From NCBI GenBank assembly GCA_002453475.1, contig DKGY01000099.1, positions 44,833 through 52,322 on the forward strand: a DNA stretch of 7,490 nucleotides, read 5' to 3'. A model generated the notes under the pieces. The model saw only the letters and a list, made by a program, of their open reading frames with translations, made no database searches and was not told the origin of the DNA. Positions 6,541 to 7,490 of the stretch are shown here, piece after piece (positions within the stretch are counted from its first letter, which is position 1; each line of letters opens with the position of its first letter). The stretch comes from Clostridium sp. UBA6758. Its GTDB lineage: Bacteria > Bacillota > Clostridia > Clostridiales > Clostridiaceae. The position numbers and the translations under genes are program-made.

Positions 6541-6677
6541 ATGTTTTAAAAGATAAAAGCTGTATAATTACTACAGATTCTGTTATCATAGATAGTTGTA
6601 AGGAATGGGTTAATATATGTCCTTCAATAATTAGTCCATACATACCTAATGCTAGTATAATTGATTTTATATATTAA
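6525..6677 (+). pseudogene. 50-codon open stretch without a start codon, possible gene remnant
   Basis: From 6525 to a TAA at 6675-6677 one plus-strand frame stays open for 50 codons and reads like protein, with segments such as DKSCIITTDSVIID and SCKEWVNICPSIISPYIP. It contains no ATG, GTG or TTG, and its first codons overlap the cold-shock terminator, so it cannot be a normal gene. The minus strand is also open over part of this stretch. It may be the decayed tail of a lost gene or chance. I do not recognise a family. Confidence 0.2.
6656..6661 (+). promoter_or_regulatory. Candidate -10 box of the exonuclease gene
   Basis: TATAAT lies 30 nt before the ATG at 6691, giving a leader of about 23 nt that contains the ribosome site. 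A TTAGTC at 6631-6636 is a weak -35 candidate at 19 nt. It overlaps the upstream TTG at 6661, which argues against that codon being the start. Confidence 0.45.
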
Positions 6678-6690
6678 AAGTGGTGATATA

Positions 6691-7473
6691 ATGAACTATA
6701 TAGTATTTGACTTAGAATTTAATCAAAAATATGAAGATAAAAAAGAACACTGTTTAGAAAAAAATGAATGTATAGAAAAAAGTAAAAATTTAAGTCTCCC
6801 CTTTGAGATTATTCAGATAGGAGCTATAAAATTAAATGAAAATTTCGAAAAGATATCCACATTTAATTTTTTAATTAAACCAACTATTCACACAATTATA
6901 CATCCTTATGTGGAAAACCTTACTAAAATAAGTAATGATGATATAAATGCTTCAGAAAACTTTCCTCGTATTTACGATAATTTTACTAAATTTATTGGTG
7001 AAGAAGAAGCAGTTCTCTGCGTCTGGGGTATAGTAGATATTAAAGAGCTTTTAAGAAATCTAAAATTTCATAATATATCCGCTACCTCTCTTCCACTTAA
7101 GTATATTGACGTACAAAGCCACGCATCAAAATATTTTAATAGTAAAAAAGGAATAAAAATTGGGCTTAAAAATGCTATTGAACTTTTAGATATAAGTCTT
7201 AATGGTGATTTCCATGACGCTAGTAATGATGCTTATTATACAGCAGAAGTATTAAAGAAGATTTTTAATAAAAATATAAAGCCCTTATTATATACTAAAC
7301 CTTCTAGAAGCACCTCTTCTGTTAAAGAAAAAGTTGATATGAATGAAGTATTTGATCAATTTAAAAAGATGTACAAGAGAAGTCTAACTAAGGAAGAAAA
7401 ATCTATGATAAGTCTTGCCTATAACATGGGTCGAACAAAACAATTTGTGGTTATAAATAGGAAAGAACCTTAG
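6691..7473 (+). CDS. DEDDh-family 3'-5' exonuclease (KapD/ERI-1-like) with C-terminal tail
   Basis: This 260-residue protein has an RNase T / DnaQ-like exonuclease fold that removes nucleotides from 3' ends using two metal ions. The catalytic set is complete: D7 and E9 in IVFDLEF, D116 in VWGIVD, and H175 and D180 in FHDASNDAYYTA. The motif spacing and the VWG-x-x-D context resemble the KapD/ERI-1-like branch, which often acts on RNA; that is inference. A charged insert (about residues 11-36) separates the first motif from the next strand. After the domain, about 65 residues (195-260) form a lysine-rich tail of unknown role. I chose ATG 6691 because GGTGAT at 6682-6687 is well placed and the protein then opens directly with the first strand. 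The longer form from TTG 6661 adds ten residues and has no ribosome site. Confidence 0.87.
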   Translation: MNYIVFDLEFNQKYEDKKEHCLEKNECIEKSKNLSLPFEIIQIGAIKLNENFEKISTFNFLIKPTIHTIIHPYVENLTKISNDDINASENFPRIYDNFTKFIGEEEAVLCVWGIVDIKELLRNLKFHNISATSLPLKYIDVQSHASKYFNSKKGIKIGLKNAIELLDISLNGDFHDASNDAYYTAEVLKKIFNKNIKPLLYTKPSRSTSSVKEKVDMNEVFDQFKKMYKRSLTKEEKSMISLAYNMGRTKQFVVINRKEP

Positions 7474-7490
7474 GCATCTTCAAAAAATAA

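Noticed and set aside
6661..6690. Longer exonuclease start at TTG 6661
   Set aside because: It has no ribosome site, overlaps the likely -10 box and adds residues not needed by the fold, whereas ATG 6691 has a well-placed GGTGAT.
1..7490. A CRISPR array, mobile element, defence island or toxin-antitoxin system
   Set aside because: I saw no spaced direct repeats, transposase, integrase, terminal inverted repeats or paired small genes; the genes are housekeeping or common accessory types with normal spacing.

Overview
The window is a very AT-rich stretch of ordinary chromosomal DNA. It has purine-rich Shine-Dalgarno sites, a T-box leader and codon use dominated by A/T-ending codons, which points to a low-GC Firmicute, most likely a Clostridium-type organism. 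This assignment is by style and protein family; no single sequence pins down a species.

Layout. The left part (1-1501) holds two minus-strand genes: a P-loop kinase of the FlaR / 'topology modulation' type, then a GNAT-family acetyltransferase. A 23-codon reading frame with a strong ribosome site lies between them. A strong terminator (1701-1739) separates them from serS, a minus-strand seryl-tRNA synthetase (1757-3037). Ahead of serS is a well-preserved T-box leader (about 3040-3329), in which antiterminator and terminator can be drawn as mutually exclusive stems. Transcription diverges there. On the plus strand, 3594-5117 encodes a metallophosphatase/5'-nucleotidase of the CpdB/UshA class with no export signal. 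It converges on a minus-strand TM1586-type nitroreductase (5194-6051), and a shared hairpin with an (AAC)5 loop lies between them. A second divergent region (6052-6269) leads to a plus-strand cold-shock protein that starts with TTG and ends at a hairpin terminator. Last is a plus-strand DEDDh 3'-5' exonuclease (6691-7473).

How the genes relate. Most appear to be single-gene transcription units with their own terminators, so there is no strong evidence of one shared pathway. The clearest regulatory logic is serS, whose leader should sense uncharged tRNA-Ser. The nucleotidase, cold-shock protein and exonuclease all act on nucleotides or RNA/DNA, but only proximity links them.

I found no CRISPR array, insertion sequence, prophage gene, toxin-antitoxin pair, rRNA or tRNA gene. 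The points most worth a second look are the divergent SerRS variant, the short frame between the kinase and GNAT genes, the nearly leaderless kinase gene, the three-copy 8-bp repeat just before the nitroreductase, and a start-less open frame before the exonuclease.
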